DNA from: SVQP01 sp045660125
GTDB taxonomy: Bacteria > Bacillota > Clostridia > Oscillospirales > CAG-272
Reading direction: 5' to 3'
Length of the DNA: 49,985 nucleotides
Assembly (NCBI GenBank): GCA_045660125.1
Contig: JAZRDG010000143.1
Location: forward strand, 1 to 49,985
The notes under the pieces are model-generated. The model was not told where the DNA came from. It made no database searches and saw only the letters and a program-made list of their open reading frames with translations. This document shows, in pieces, positions 41,107 to 49,946 of this stretch (positions are counted from its first letter, which is position 1; every line of letters begins with the position of its first letter). The position numbers and the translations under genes are program-made.

Positions 41107-41562
41107 ATGAAAAAGAACAGACATGAAAAGATCGTTGAGATCGTGGAGAAATTCGACGTCGAAACGCAGGATGACCTGATTGAGCATCTGCGCAAGACGG
41201 GCTATGAGGTCACGCAGGCAACCGTATCGCGCGATATTCGCGAGCTGAAGCTGACCAAGGTCATGAGCGAAAAGGGCTCTTACCGTTACGAGCTGCCCAA
41301 GAGCAACGATACGCTGGGCACGTTCAAATTCAGCCACGCGCTTGCCGAATCCATCACCTCGGTGGATTTTGCCCTGCACACGGTTGTGGTCAAAACCTTC
41401 CCGGGTATGGCACAGGCAGTTGCCGTGGGTATTGACAATCTGCACCTGCCGGTGATTCTGGGATGCGTGGCAGGTGACGATACCATTATCATCATTGCAC
41501 GCAACGCAGAGGCTGCGGCAGACCTGAACACAAGAATCAAGGAAATTATCAGAGCACAGTAA
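41107..41562 (+). CDS. argR: Arginine repressor ArgR/AhrC
   Basis: 151 residues. The winged-helix domain (about 1-70) contains EVTQATVSRDIRELKL; the C-terminal oligomerisation and arginine-binding domain contains TFPGMAQAVAVGID and GCVAGDDTIIIIAR. In Firmicutes it sits between nadK/tlyA and recN, as here. In some clostridia it has become a general regulator; no arginine genes lie in the window. ACGGAGAG precedes ATG. Confidence 0.95.
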   Translation: MKKNRHEKIVEIVEKFDVETQDDLIEHLRKTGYEVTQATVSRDIRELKLTKVMSEKGSYRYELPKSNDTLGTFKFSHALAESITSVDFALHTVVVKTFPGMAQAVAVGIDNLHLPVILGCVAGDDTIIIIARNAEAAADLNTRIKEIIRAQ

Positions 41563-41574
41563 AGAGGGAACACC

Positions 41575-43251
41575 ATGCTTTGCAATCTGCATATTGAAAA
41601 CATAGCGGTCATCTCTTGCGCGGACATCTCGTTTTCCCGCGGCTTTTGCGTTATGACGGGTCAGACGGGTGCGGGTAAGAGCGTGATCGTGGATAGCATT
41701 TTGCTTGTTTGCGGTGCCAAGGGCGACCGCGAGCTGGTGCGCTCGGGGCAGACGCAGGCGTGCGTGACCGCGCATTTCGGTGCGCTTTCGGCTTCTGCCG
41801 TGGCTGCACTTGAGGCGCTGGGCATTGCGTGCGAGGACGGTGAGGTCGTCCTGCAGCGCACGCTCGGTGCCGACGGCAAAAGTCAGGCGCGCATCAACGG
41901 ACGCTCAGCAACGCTTGGCATGCTCCGCGAGGCAAGCACGCACCTGATCTCGATTCACGGTCAGGACGATAACCGCCTGTTATCCGAGCTTACCTATCAC
42001 ATGGACATGCTGGATGCCTATGCGGGGCTTGACGCGCAAAAGGCAGCCTACAGCGAGCATTATACCGCTTGGCGCGCGCTTTGCGAAAAGCGTGACGCGC
42101 TCATCCGCGATGCGGGCGAGCGACTGCGCACCGTGGAAATGCTGACCTATCAGATCAACGATATCGCGTCTCTCAAGCTCAAGGCGGGCGAGGAGGAGGC
42201 GCTGATTGAAAAGCGCAACAAGCTGCAAAACACCGAAAAGGTGCAAAAGCAGGTGCGCTTTTCCACCAAGCTGCTCACCGAGGCAGGCTCGGGTGGCTCA
42301 GCCAGCTATCTGCTGGAGCGCAGCGCGGCTTCCATGAACGCGCTCTCGGCTTACGTGCCGGACGCCGCGGCGGTAGGCGAGGAGCTGATCGAGCTTTCCT
42401 ATCGCGTGCGCGACCTGTCTGATCGCATTGCAGCGTATGCCGAGGATCTGGACGATGATCCCACCGCGATGCTTGACAAGATCGAGGACAGGCTGGAGGC
42501 AATCTCCAAGCTCAAGCGCAAATACGGCGGCAGCGTGGAGGCTGTGCTGGCATTTTTGGAAAACGCCAAGGCAAGGCTGGACGAGATCGAATCGTCGGAT
42601 CAGCTTTGCGAGCAGTATGACGCAGAGATCGCCCTGGCGCATGCAAAAGCCATGGAGATCGCCGAGCAAATGTCCGCGCGACGTGCCGAGGCGGCAGAGC
42701 AGGCGGCAGAGCAGATCGCCGAGCAGCTTTCCTATCTCGATATGGCTGGCGTGCGTTTTCGCATCGCGCTTGCGCGTGAAAAGGAGCTGTGCGCGGGCGG
42801 CATTGACCGCGTGGAGTTCATGATCGCCACCAACCCCGGCGAGCCGCTTTCCTCTATGGTGCGCATTGCATCAGGCGGCGAGCTGTCGCGTATCATGCTT
42901 GCCATCAAATGCGTCATGAACCAAAAGGACGGCGTGCCCACCACCATCTTTGACGAGGTGGATACGGGTATTTCGGGCAAGACCTCGCGCAAGATCGGCA
43001 TTCGTCTTGCCGATATGGCTGCAAGACAGCAGATCATTTGCATCACCCACTCGGCGCAGGTCGCCTCGCTTGGCGATCAGCACCTGCACATATATAAAGA
43101 GGAAAAGGACGGACGCGCCTTTACCTCGGTGGCAGAGCTGCAGGGAGAGGGAAGAGTTGCCGAGATCGCGCGCATTTTGGGCGGCATTCGCGTCACGGAT
43201 GCGCAAATGCAGGCAGCAAGAGATATGCTTTGTACAAAGGATCGCGAATAA
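41575..43251 (+). CDS. recN: DNA repair protein RecN
   Basis: 558 residues, full length. SMC-like ATPase: Walker A GQTGAGKS (29-36), two long coiled-coil arms in the middle (about 150-360), signature ASGGELSRIMLAIK, and Walker B TIFDEVDTGISG with ITHSAQVASLGD after it. Acts early at double-strand breaks. Thirteen bases after argR, last gene of the housekeeping block; argS has its own promoter. Confidence 0.96.
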   Translation: MLCNLHIENIAVISCADISFSRGFCVMTGQTGAGKSVIVDSILLVCGAKGDRELVRSGQTQACVTAHFGALSASAVAALEALGIACEDGEVVLQRTLGADGKSQARINGRSATLGMLREASTHLISIHGQDDNRLLSELTYHMDMLDAYAGLDAQKAAYSEHYTAWRALCEKRDALIRDAGERLRTVEMLTYQINDIASLKLKAGEEEALIEKRNKLQNTEKVQKQVRFSTKLLTEAGSGGSASYLLERSAASMNALSAYVPDAAAVGEELIELSYRVRDLSDRIAAYAEDLDDDPTAMLDKIEDRLEAISKLKRKYGGSVEAVLAFLENAKARLDEIESSDQLCEQYDAEIALAHAKAMEIAEQMSARRAEAAEQAAEQIAEQLSYLDMAGVRFRIALAREKELCAGGIDRVEFMIATNPGEPLSSMVRIASGGELSRIMLAIKCVMNQKDGVPTTIFDEVDTGISGKTSRKIGIRLADMAARQQIICITHSAQVASLGDQHLHIYKEEKDGRAFTSVAELQGEGRVAEIARILGGIRVTDAQMQAARDMLCTKDRE

Positions 43252-43265
43252 TTGCAAAAATACTC

Positions 43266-43294
43266 TTGCATCTGACGCGATCATGTGATATAAT
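43266..43294 (+). promoter_or_regulatory. Promoter of argS
   Basis: TTGCAT (43266-43271), 17-nt spacer, TATAAT (43289-43294). Confidence 0.82.
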
Positions 43295-43337
43295 ACAAAA
43301 TTGTGAAAATTATTTTATAAGGATAAAGATAAAGACT

Positions 43338-45062
43338 ATGCTGAAAATCAAACAACTTATCGCACAAAACGTGCACAGCAGCGTGCTTGGCATCAACCCC
43401 GCAGCAGAGCTGACGGTTGACGAGCTGGCTGCAATGCTGGAATACCCGCCCGATGCAAACATGGGCGACCTTGCGCTGCCTTGCTTCAAGCTTTCCAAGT
43501 CCTTGCGCCGCGCGCCCGTTATGATCGCGCAGACGCTGGCTGACAAGATGGATTGCGCTTGCGTGCAAAGCGCAGAGGCGGTCAACGGCTATCTCAATAT
43601 CCGTCTTGACCCCGCGTTTCTGACAAGCCACGTGCTGACCGCCGTGCTTGAGCAGAAGGACAAGTACGGAGCTCCCACCATCGGCTGCGGCAAAAAGGTA
43701 GTGCTGGACTACTCCTCGCCCAACGTGGCAAAGCCCTTCCATATCGGACACCTGGGCACCACGGTCATCGGTCACTCGCTCAAGAAGATGCACGAGTTTG
43801 CGGGATACGAATGCTACGGCATCAACTATCTTGGCGACTGGGGCACCCAGTTTGGCAAGCTGATCCTTGCATATAACACCTGGGGCAGCAAGGAAATGGT
43901 GGAGCAGGGCGGCATTGACACGCTGGTTGAGCTTTACGTCAAGATCAACAACGCCATTACCGAGGAAAAGGAGCAGGGTAAGACCGCGCTTGCAGACGCA
44001 GCACGTGCCGAGTTCCACAAGATGGAAATGGGCGACGAGCAGAATCTCGCGCTCTGGAAGTGGTTTATCCAGATCAGCCTTGAAGAATACGAAAAGACCT
44101 ACAAGCAGCTGGGCATTACCTTTGACAGCTACCTTGGCGAGTCTTTCTACACCGATAAGATGCCCGCACAGGTGCAAAAGCTGCGCGATGCGGGTCTGCT
44201 CAAGATCGACGACGGCGCGTCCATCGTGGACCTTGACGAGTACGGCATGCCTCCTTGCCTGATCCTCAAGCGTGACGGCAGCACGCTGTATCCCACGCGT
44301 GACATTGCGGCTGCGGTTTACCGTAAGGACAACCTGCACTTTGACAAGTGCATTTACGTCACCAGTACCCAGCAGATCCTGCACTTCAAGCAGTGGTTCA
44401 AGGTGGTTGAGCTGATGGGCTACGATTGGCACGATCAGCTGGTGCACATCCCCTACGGCACGGTCAGCATCGGCGGTGCAAAGCTTGCAACCAGAACGGG
44501 TAACGTGGTGCTTTTGCGTGATTTGTTCGGTGCGGCGATTGACAAGGTAACCGAGATCATGGAAGAGAAGAACCCCGAAATGAAGGGCAGAACCGACGTT
44601 GCCGAGGCTGTTGGCGTTGGCGCGATCGTCTTCTACTACCTGACCAACAACCGTATCAAGGATATCGACTTCAATATGGACGATGCGCTGTCCTTTGACG
44701 GCAACACCGGTCCTTATGTGCAGTACACCTACGCGCGTGCTTGCTCGGTGCTTGAAAAGGCAGGCGAGAGCACTGCGACCGATTTCGCGATCACCGCTCC
44801 CGAGGAGCAGGCACTCTTAAAGGTGCTCTCCACCTACGAGGAAAAGGTGCTCATGGCGCTGCGCGATTACGAGCCCTCTGTTATCACGCGCTTCATTCTG
44901 GACGTTGCAGTTGCGTTCAACCGCTTCTATCATAACTGCCGCATCCTCTCCGAGAGCGACGAGAGCATCAAGCAGACCAGAATTGCACTCACGCAGGCGA
45001 CCAAGCACGTGCTTGGCAGCGCGTTTGAGATGATCTGCTTAAAGAAGACAGAGAAGATTTAA
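43338..45062 (+). CDS. argS: Arginyl-tRNA synthetase
   Basis: 574 residues, class I synthetase. N-terminal tRNA D-loop-binding domain (about 1-100), HIGH box as FHIGHLG in the segment SPNVAKPFHIGHLGTT, a KMSKS region reading SIGGAKLATRTGNVV (no canonical KMSK, as in many ArgRS), and a C-terminal DALR domain with YVQYTYAR. Start at 43338; the longer in-frame reading begins in recN and crosses the promoter. Confidence 0.95.
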   Translation: MLKIKQLIAQNVHSSVLGINPAAELTVDELAAMLEYPPDANMGDLALPCFKLSKSLRRAPVMIAQTLADKMDCACVQSAEAVNGYLNIRLDPAFLTSHVLTAVLEQKDKYGAPTIGCGKKVVLDYSSPNVAKPFHIGHLGTTVIGHSLKKMHEFAGYECYGINYLGDWGTQFGKLILAYNTWGSKEMVEQGGIDTLVELYVKINNAITEEKEQGKTALADAARAEFHKMEMGDEQNLALWKWFIQISLEEYEKTYKQLGITFDSYLGESFYTDKMPAQVQKLRDAGLLKIDDGASIVDLDEYGMPPCLILKRDGSTLYPTRDIAAAVYRKDNLHFDKCIYVTSTQQILHFKQWFKVVELMGYDWHDQLVHIPYGTVSIGGAKLATRTGNVVLLRDLFGAAIDKVTEIMEEKNPEMKGRTDVAEAVGVGAIVFYYLTNNRIKDIDFNMDDALSFDGNTGPYVQYTYARACSVLEKAGESTATDFAITAPEEQALLKVLSTYEEKVLMALRDYEPSVITRFILDVAVAFNRFYHNCRILSESDESIKQTRIALTQATKHVLGSAFEMICLKKTEKI

Positions 45063-45102
45063 TCAAAGTAAAAATTTTAACACACAAGTGAGGTAATATA
45101 AC

Positions 45103-45837
45103 ATGTCCGGACATAGCAAATGGGCTAACATCAAGCACAAGAAGGAAAAGACCGACGCAGCCAAGGGTAAGATCTTTACCCAGATCGGTAAGGAAATCGC
45201 AGTAGCAGTTAAGGCTGGCGGCGGCGACCCCAACAATAACAGCAAGCTCCGCGATCTGATCGCAAAGGCTAAGGCAAACAACGTGCCCAACGATAACATC
45301 AAGAGAAGCATTGAAAAGGCACTTGGCGCAGGCGGCGACAACTTTGAAGAAATCACCTACGAGGGCTACGGTCCCGCAGGCGTTGCAGTCATCGTCAGAG
45401 CAGCAACCGATAACCGTAACAGAACCGCAGGCAACGTGCGTGCAGCATTCTCCAAGTACCACGGTAACCTTGGTACCTCGGGCAGCGTCAGCTTCATGTT
45501 CTCCGAAAAAGGCTTGATCGTGGTTGACAACGAGGACGGCGATATCGACGAGGATAAGCTGATGGAGGACGCAATGGAGGCAGGTGCTGAGGACTTTGCC
45601 GCTGAGGGTGAGGTTTTCGAGATCTACACCGAGAGCGCAGACGTATTTGCAGTTGCCGAGGATATCAAGGCAGCAGGCTATCCCGTGCTTTCCGCTGAGC
45701 AGACCATGATCCCCTCTACCTACGTAGAGCTGACCACCGATGACGACAAGAAGTTCATGAATCTTCTGCTTGAGAAGCTGGAAGAGGACGACGACGTGCT
45801 CACCGTATTCCACAACTGGGAAAACCAGGACGAATAA
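45103..45837 (+). CDS. YebC/PmpR-family protein
   Basis: 244 residues, full length. SGHSKWANIKHKK at the N-terminus, NNVPNDNIKRSIEKA and YEGYGPAGVAVIV are family signatures. Described both as a transcription factor and, in newer work on the family, as a translation factor that relieves stalling at prolines. GAGGT precedes ATG. Its downstream terminator hairpin holds the ribosome-binding site of the next gene. Confidence 0.94.
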   Translation: MSGHSKWANIKHKKEKTDAAKGKIFTQIGKEIAVAVKAGGGDPNNNSKLRDLIAKAKANNVPNDNIKRSIEKALGAGGDNFEEITYEGYGPAGVAVIVRAATDNRNRTAGNVRAAFSKYHGNLGTSGSVSFMFSEKGLIVVDNEDGDIDEDKLMEDAMEAGAEDFAAEGEVFEIYTESADVFAVAEDIKAAGYPVLSAEQTMIPSTYVELTTDDDKKFMNLLLEKLEEDDDVLTVFHNWENQDE

Positions 45838-45856
45838 TCGCGTGATATGAAAAAAT

Positions 45857-45906
45857 CTCCGCGTATGTGATAATACTGTATGTATTACCGTACGCGGAGG
45901 TTTTTT
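45857..45906 (+). terminator. Terminator hairpin that contains the next gene's ribosome-binding site
   Basis: Arms CTCCGCGTA (45857-45865) and TACGCGGAG (45891-45899) with a nested TAATAC/GTATTA (45871-45876, 45882-45887), followed by six T. The GGAGG at 45896-45900 is the ribosome-binding site of the gene starting at 45907, so four of its five bases are paired in the folded RNA. AAAAAA before the stem makes it symmetric. Confidence 0.8.
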
Positions 45907-47724
45907 ATGTTTGACAAGGCAGAGCAGAGTAGGGGCGCGGCGGCGCTTGCGGCATATTATTTGCAAAAGGGCAAGGGCACGCATGCTTATCGGTATTTCG
46001 GTGTGCACAGGCTGTCCGGGGGGCAGGGCTTTTGCTATGCCTTTCGCGTAGCCGCCCCGGGGGCGGATGCGGTCAGTCTGGTGGGCGAGTGGAACGCATG
46101 GGAGCCATCTCCCATGCAAAGGCAGGAGGATAGCGGCATCTGGGAGCTGATCATGTATACCGATATCTGCCCCGAGGGCTTGCGCTACAAATACCGCGTG
46201 CAAAAGGGAGCGCACGTGCACGACAAGGCTGATCCTTACGCGCGCATGAGCGAGAGCGGCGGCGAGGGCGCGTCCATCATATGCACCGAGTCGCATTACG
46301 CATGGCAGGACGGTGCGTATCTGGAGCGCCGCGCGCACAGGTATGCGGATCACGAGCGGTACGCCTATCCCATGCACGTCTACGAGGTGGATCTTGTGCT
46401 GTGGCTGGGGCAGGACGGTGCGAGCGAAGGCATTGCCCCCGGGTATCGCGCCATTGGGGATATGCTTGCGCAATACGCGGCAGATATGGGTTACACCCAT
46501 CTGCTTTTGCGCTTTCCGGGGCTGCAGAGCGGCGGAAAGGACGGCATGATCACGCGCTTTGCGCCCGATGCATCCCTTGGCACGCCCGACGATTTTGCGT
46601 ATTTTATTGACCGCATGCACAAGCAGGGGATCGGCGTGATCCTGGAGCTTGCCTGCCATGCTTGCGGCTCGCATGCCTCGGGGCTTTGCGATTTTGACGG
46701 ATGCGGCTTGTACGCGCACCACGGGCAGGCGCAGCCCTGCTTTGACTATGCCGACCCCTATGCCACCGCGCTCTTGTATTCCAGCGCGCTGTACTGGCTG
46801 CGCGAGTACCATGCGGACGGACTGTATATCAACGCCGAGGGCATGCGTGCCGATCGCGCAACGGGCGAGTTTTGCAGAACGCTTGCCGCTGCCGTGCGCA
46901 CGGGCGTGTCGGATGCGCTGCTGCTCTTGCGCGCAAGCGGACACCGCGGCTTGAGCGTTGCGCAATCCTTTGGGGGGCTTGGGTATGATTTCGTCATAGA
47001 TTCCAACGCCGAGGCTGCGCTGCTTGACTGCTTTGCCATGAGCAACGAGCTGCGCGTGGGCAGAAGGGCGTGGCGCGAGGCGGCACGCGGCATGTTTGCG
47101 GAAAATGCCATGGTTTCGCTTTCCTCGCAGCTTTGCCTTGCGCGCTCCGACTCGGTCATGGGCGCGCTGCAGGGCACGCACGCGGAAAAATTTGCCACCG
47201 CGCGGCTGCTTTATCTGTTTATGACCTGTCTGCCGGGCAAAAAGCTGACCTTTATGAGCAACGAGCTGGGGCAGCTGAGCGTTCCGAGCATGGGCGAGGG
47301 CGTAGAGTGGTTTTTGCGCGAGGTTGGCTTTCACGCCGATCTGTACGCCTTTGTCAAGTCGCTGGGCGCGCTCTATTTGCACACGCCGCCACTTTGGGAG
47401 TGTGATTGCTCCAAGGAGGGTGTAAGCGCGCTGCCTTGCATCGACGCCCCCGAGGGCGTGATCGCCTTCAAGCGCTTTGACCGCGCGGGCAGGGAGGTGT
47501 GCGCGGTGTTCAATATGGGGGCGCATCAGGCGCGTGGCGTGCGGCTTGCGCTTGGCGGACGCTATCCGTATTACACCTGCGCCTTTAGCACCAAGCCGGA
47601 CGCGCCCGAGCTGCGCCTGCAGACCGACGGCGAGGGCTGCGTGACCACCGATCTTGACCGACTTTGCGGCATGCTGTTGATCCCCGACGCACCCGCAGGC
47701 GGATTTTGGTTTGAAAATGCGTAA
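45907..47724 (+). CDS. GH13 branching-enzyme homologue lacking catalytic residues
   Basis: 605 residues, collinear with GlgB: a CBM48-like N-terminal domain (VSLVGEWNAWEPSPMQR), a GH13 barrel (RFAPDASLGTPDDFAYFIDRMHKQGIGVILE, YWLREYHADG, LRLLYLFMTCLPGKKLTFMSNELGQ) and a C-terminal beta domain. The catalytic centre is gone. The nucleophile region DGLRVDAV reads DGLYINAEG (Asn309 for Asp, Tyr307 for Arg). The acid/base region AEEST reads ASGHR (Ser344 for Glu). The SHDEV region reads SSQLC (Ser407, Gln408). The frame is intact over 1.8 kb, so it is maintained, perhaps as a glycogen-binding or regulatory pseudoenzyme. The ribosome-binding site is inside the preceding terminator. Confidence 0.85.
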   Translation: MFDKAEQSRGAAALAAYYLQKGKGTHAYRYFGVHRLSGGQGFCYAFRVAAPGADAVSLVGEWNAWEPSPMQRQEDSGIWELIMYTDICPEGLRYKYRVQKGAHVHDKADPYARMSESGGEGASIICTESHYAWQDGAYLERRAHRYADHERYAYPMHVYEVDLVLWLGQDGASEGIAPGYRAIGDMLAQYAADMGYTHLLLRFPGLQSGGKDGMITRFAPDASLGTPDDFAYFIDRMHKQGIGVILELACHACGSHASGLCDFDGCGLYAHHGQAQPCFDYADPYATALLYSSALYWLREYHADGLYINAEGMRADRATGEFCRTLAAAVRTGVSDALLLLRASGHRGLSVAQSFGGLGYDFVIDSNAEAALLDCFAMSNELRVGRRAWREAARGMFAENAMVSLSSQLCLARSDSVMGALQGTHAEKFATARLLYLFMTCLPGKKLTFMSNELGQLSVPSMGEGVEWFLREVGFHADLYAFVKSLGALYLHTPPLWECDCSKEGVSALPCIDAPEGVIAFKRFDRAGREVCAVFNMGAHQARGVRLALGGRYPYYTCAFSTKPDAPELRLQTDGEGCVTTDLDRLCGMLLIPDAPAGGFWFENA

Positions 47725-47741
47725 AAAACCGCACTTTGTCC

Positions 47742-47770
47742 TTGACACCTGCGCGCGGAAATGTTACAAT
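47742..47770 (+). promoter_or_regulatory. Promoter of the flippase gene
   Basis: TTGACA (47742-47747), 17-nt spacer, TACAAT (47765-47770). Confidence 0.8.
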
Positions 47771-47811
47771 AAATAAGTTAGCAGTATTGACTTGAAAAAG
47801 GGGGTGAGCGT

Positions 47812-49227
47812 GTGGATGCAAGACTGAAAAGATTGTTTGGAAACACCATGATCTTTACGGCGGGAAAGTTTATTTCCAAGCTGCTGGTGTTCTTTATGAT
47901 GCCGCTTTATACGGCGTGCCTGTCCGAGGCGCAGTATTCCACGGCTGACCTGATCACCCAGCTTGCCAATCTGCTCATTCCGCTTGCATGCCTTGGCATC
48001 AGTGAGGGCATCTTCCGCAATGCCGCCGCCAAGGAAGGGGACAAGGAGGCGTTTTTCTCCAGCGGCGTTGCCATTCTGGGCATCAGCACGCTTGGCTTTT
48101 TGCTGCTCTCGCCGCTGCTTTTGCTGCTTGAATATTTCGCGCCCTATCTGTGGCTGATCATTTTGTTCGTGCTGTGCTCCAATCTGCATTCGGTTTGTGC
48201 GCAGTACGTTTGCGCCATTGGCAGAACCAAGACCTTTGCCGCGCAGGGCATACTCAACACCGCGCTCAACATCGCGTTTAACCTCTTGTTCCTGCTTGGC
48301 TTTGGCATGAAGATCGAGGGCTACGTGCTCAGCGTCGTATGTGCCGATTTCGCCACCACAATGGTGCTGATCGTGTTCTGCAAGCTTTGGCGCGCGTTCT
48401 CTGTAAAAAAGATTTCGAAGTCCTTGATGGGTGAGCTGCTGCGCTTTTCGCTGCCGCTGATCCCCACCACCGTATTTTGGTGGATCACGGGCGTGTCCGA
48501 CCGCTATCTGGTTGCGCGCATGCGCTCGGATACCGAGAACGGCTTGTACGCAGCCGCGTACAAGATCCCCACGCTGCTGACCTACATGGTTTCTGTGTTC
48601 AACGAGGCGTGGCGTCTGTCCGCGGTCAAGGAATCGGACGATCCCGACGCGTGTGCCGACTTTTTCTCCAAGGTCTTCCGCTATTACGTGGCAATCGTTT
48701 TTGTGGGCGGTGCGTTCCTGATCGCCTTTGCCAAGGTCTGCTCGGTGATCCTGTTTGCCGAGTCCTATTACGAGGCGTGGCTGTACGTGCCGATTCTGGT
48801 GGTTGCCACCGTGTTTACCTCGTTTGACTCGTTCCTTGCCACCGCATACTTTACCAAGAAAAAGACCATGGTGTCGTTTTACACCTCTATGGCGGGCGCG
48901 GTGATCAATATCGTGCTCAACCTGATCTGGATTCCCACGTGGGGCGCGGTTGGTGCATCTCTTGCCACCTTTGTCAGCTATTTTGCGGTGTTCGTGCTGC
49001 GTGCACTCACCATGCATCGCTATATCCGCTTCAATTTGCAGATTCCCAAGATCGCGATCGGCACGCTGCTGCTTTGCGGCATGGTAGCGATCATGATGCT
49101 CGAGCCGCCCATGTGGATGCTTTGGGTAGGGCTTGGCACAGCGCTTACGGTAGGCGTCAATGCGCCTGCGCTGTTCTCAATGCTCAAGATGCTGCCTGAG
49201 ATGCTGAAGGGAAGACTCGGACGCTAA
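47812..49227 (+). CDS. Polysaccharide flippase (Wzx/MATE-like)
   Basis: 471 residues with 12-14 predicted transmembrane helices. The N-terminus GNTMIFTAGKFISKLLVFFMMPLYTACLS and the repeat of polar motifs (PLIPTTVFWWITGVSDRYLVA) mark the polysaccharide-export/flippase group, which moves lipid-linked sugars across the membrane. No sugar-polymer cluster is adjacent, so the cargo is unknown. GTG start at 47812 behind AAGGGGGTGAG. Confidence 0.88.
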   Translation: MDARLKRLFGNTMIFTAGKFISKLLVFFMMPLYTACLSEAQYSTADLITQLANLLIPLACLGISEGIFRNAAAKEGDKEAFFSSGVAILGISTLGFLLLSPLLLLLEYFAPYLWLIILFVLCSNLHSVCAQYVCAIGRTKTFAAQGILNTALNIAFNLLFLLGFGMKIEGYVLSVVCADFATTMVLIVFCKLWRAFSVKKISKSLMGELLRFSLPLIPTTVFWWITGVSDRYLVARMRSDTENGLYAAAYKIPTLLTYMVSVFNEAWRLSAVKESDDPDACADFFSKVFRYYVAIVFVGGAFLIAFAKVCSVILFAESYYEAWLYVPILVVATVFTSFDSFLATAYFTKKKTMVSFYTSMAGAVINIVLNLIWIPTWGAVGASLATFVSYFAVFVLRALTMHRYIRFNLQIPKIAIGTLLLCGMVAIMMLEPPMWMLWVGLGTALTVGVNAPALFSMLKMLPEMLKGRLGR

Positions 49228-49266
49228 AAAATATGAGAAAAATGTAAATTATTTTTCAAAAACCTA

Positions 49267-49295
49267 TTGCATTTTCTAAAAGTATATGGTATAAT
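49267..49295 (+). promoter_or_regulatory. Promoter of rplS
   Basis: TTGCAT (49267-49272), 17-nt spacer, TATAAT (49290-49295). Confidence 0.82.
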
Positions 49296-49301
49296 AACCG
49301 A

Positions 49302-49383
49302 TGCGTGCCATGAGCACGGTATTATCACGGGTGGTCCGCTGCATGCTCGCATGAACATCCGATATCATAAGGAGGGCCATCAC
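49302..49383 (+). promoter_or_regulatory. Structured leader of rplS (possible L19 autoregulation)
   Basis: About 80 nt between the predicted start and the start codon. GTGC-CATGA-GCAC can form a hairpin at its 5' end, and CGGGTG can pair with CATCCG near 49337-49364. Firmicutes often carry an L19-binding leader here; I cannot match it to the known consensus by eye. AAGGAGG ends the leader. Confidence 0.45.
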
Positions 49384-49725
49384 ATGAATCTGATCGAGGC
49401 TTTTACTAACGAGCAATTGAAGGCAGAAATTCCTTCTGTCAACGTTGGTGACACTGTACGTGTTCACAACAAAATCAAAGAGGGTTCCAGAGAGAGAATC
49501 CAGCTTTTCGAAGGCACTGTTATCGCTAAGCACGGTGCAGGCATTTCCGCTACTTTCACTGTAAGAAGAATTTCTTACGGCTGCGGCGTTGAAAAGACTT
49601 TCCCCATCCACTCTCCCAACGTAGTCGCTGTTGAGACCATCCGTTACGGTAAGGTTAGACGTGCAAAGCTGTACTACCTGCGCGGCAGAGTTGGTAAGGC
49701 TTCTAAGGTTAAGGAAAAGATCTAA
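49384..49725 (+). CDS. rplS: 50S ribosomal protein L19
   Basis: 113 residues. VGDTVRVHNKIKEGSRERIQLFEGTVIA, TVRRISYGCGVEKTFPIHSP and RRAKLYYLRGRVGKASKVKE are standard L19 blocks; it sits at the 30S-50S interface. Stands alone, where many bacteria place it with trmD and rimM. The ATG at 49384 follows AAGGAGGG. The lower-GC codons, compared with neighbouring genes, fit high expression. Confidence 0.97.
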   Translation: MNLIEAFTNEQLKAEIPSVNVGDTVRVHNKIKEGSRERIQLFEGTVIAKHGAGISATFTVRRISYGCGVEKTFPIHSPNVVAVETIRYGKVRRAKLYYLRGRVGKASKVKEKI

Positions 49726-49737
49726 TCTTAGAGAAAT

Positions 49738-49773
49738 AGAAAAAGCGAATGCTGTTATGCATTCGCTTTTTCT
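49738..49773 (+). terminator. Terminator of rplS
   Basis: Arms 49738-49752 and 49759-49773 (AGAAAAAGCGAATGC and complement) with a 6-nt loop and T-rich end. Confidence 0.88.
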
Positions 49774-49780
49774 ATTATTT

Positions 49781-49946
49781 GCGCCTTCGAAAATTGCCGT
49801 ATACTGCGTTGTTCCTCGCGTGCGGCTCGACTTACGAAAAGTAATCCTTCGCCTTGCCCGCTCCGGTACGCCTTGTCTACAACAATTTTCGCGCGGCTAG
49901 GTGGTTATGAGTTGATAGCTTTTTGGCGGGCGATCACTGATCGCCC
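49781..49946. repeat. Non-coding region with inverted repeats
   Basis: GAAAATTG (49789-49796) pairs with CAATTTTC (49883-49890), with GCGC on both outer sides, bracketing about 90 bases without a plausible gene. GGGCGATCACTGATCGCCC (49928-49946) is a separate palindrome. The look is that of a dispersed intergenic repeat. The rest of the window to 49985 shows nothing else. Confidence 0.45.

Noticed and set aside
43338..45062. Missing KMSKS in argS as a defect
   Set aside because: Many arginyl-tRNA synthetases lack the canonical motif and are active.
44989..47748. 919-codon minus-strand open frame
   Set aside because: Antisense shadow of argS end, yebC and the branching-enzyme homologue; low-complexity and without recognisable domains.
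49302..49383. Riboswitch in the rplS leader
   Set aside because: Too short and no match to a ligand-binding class by eye; ribosomal-protein autoregulation is the simpler reading.
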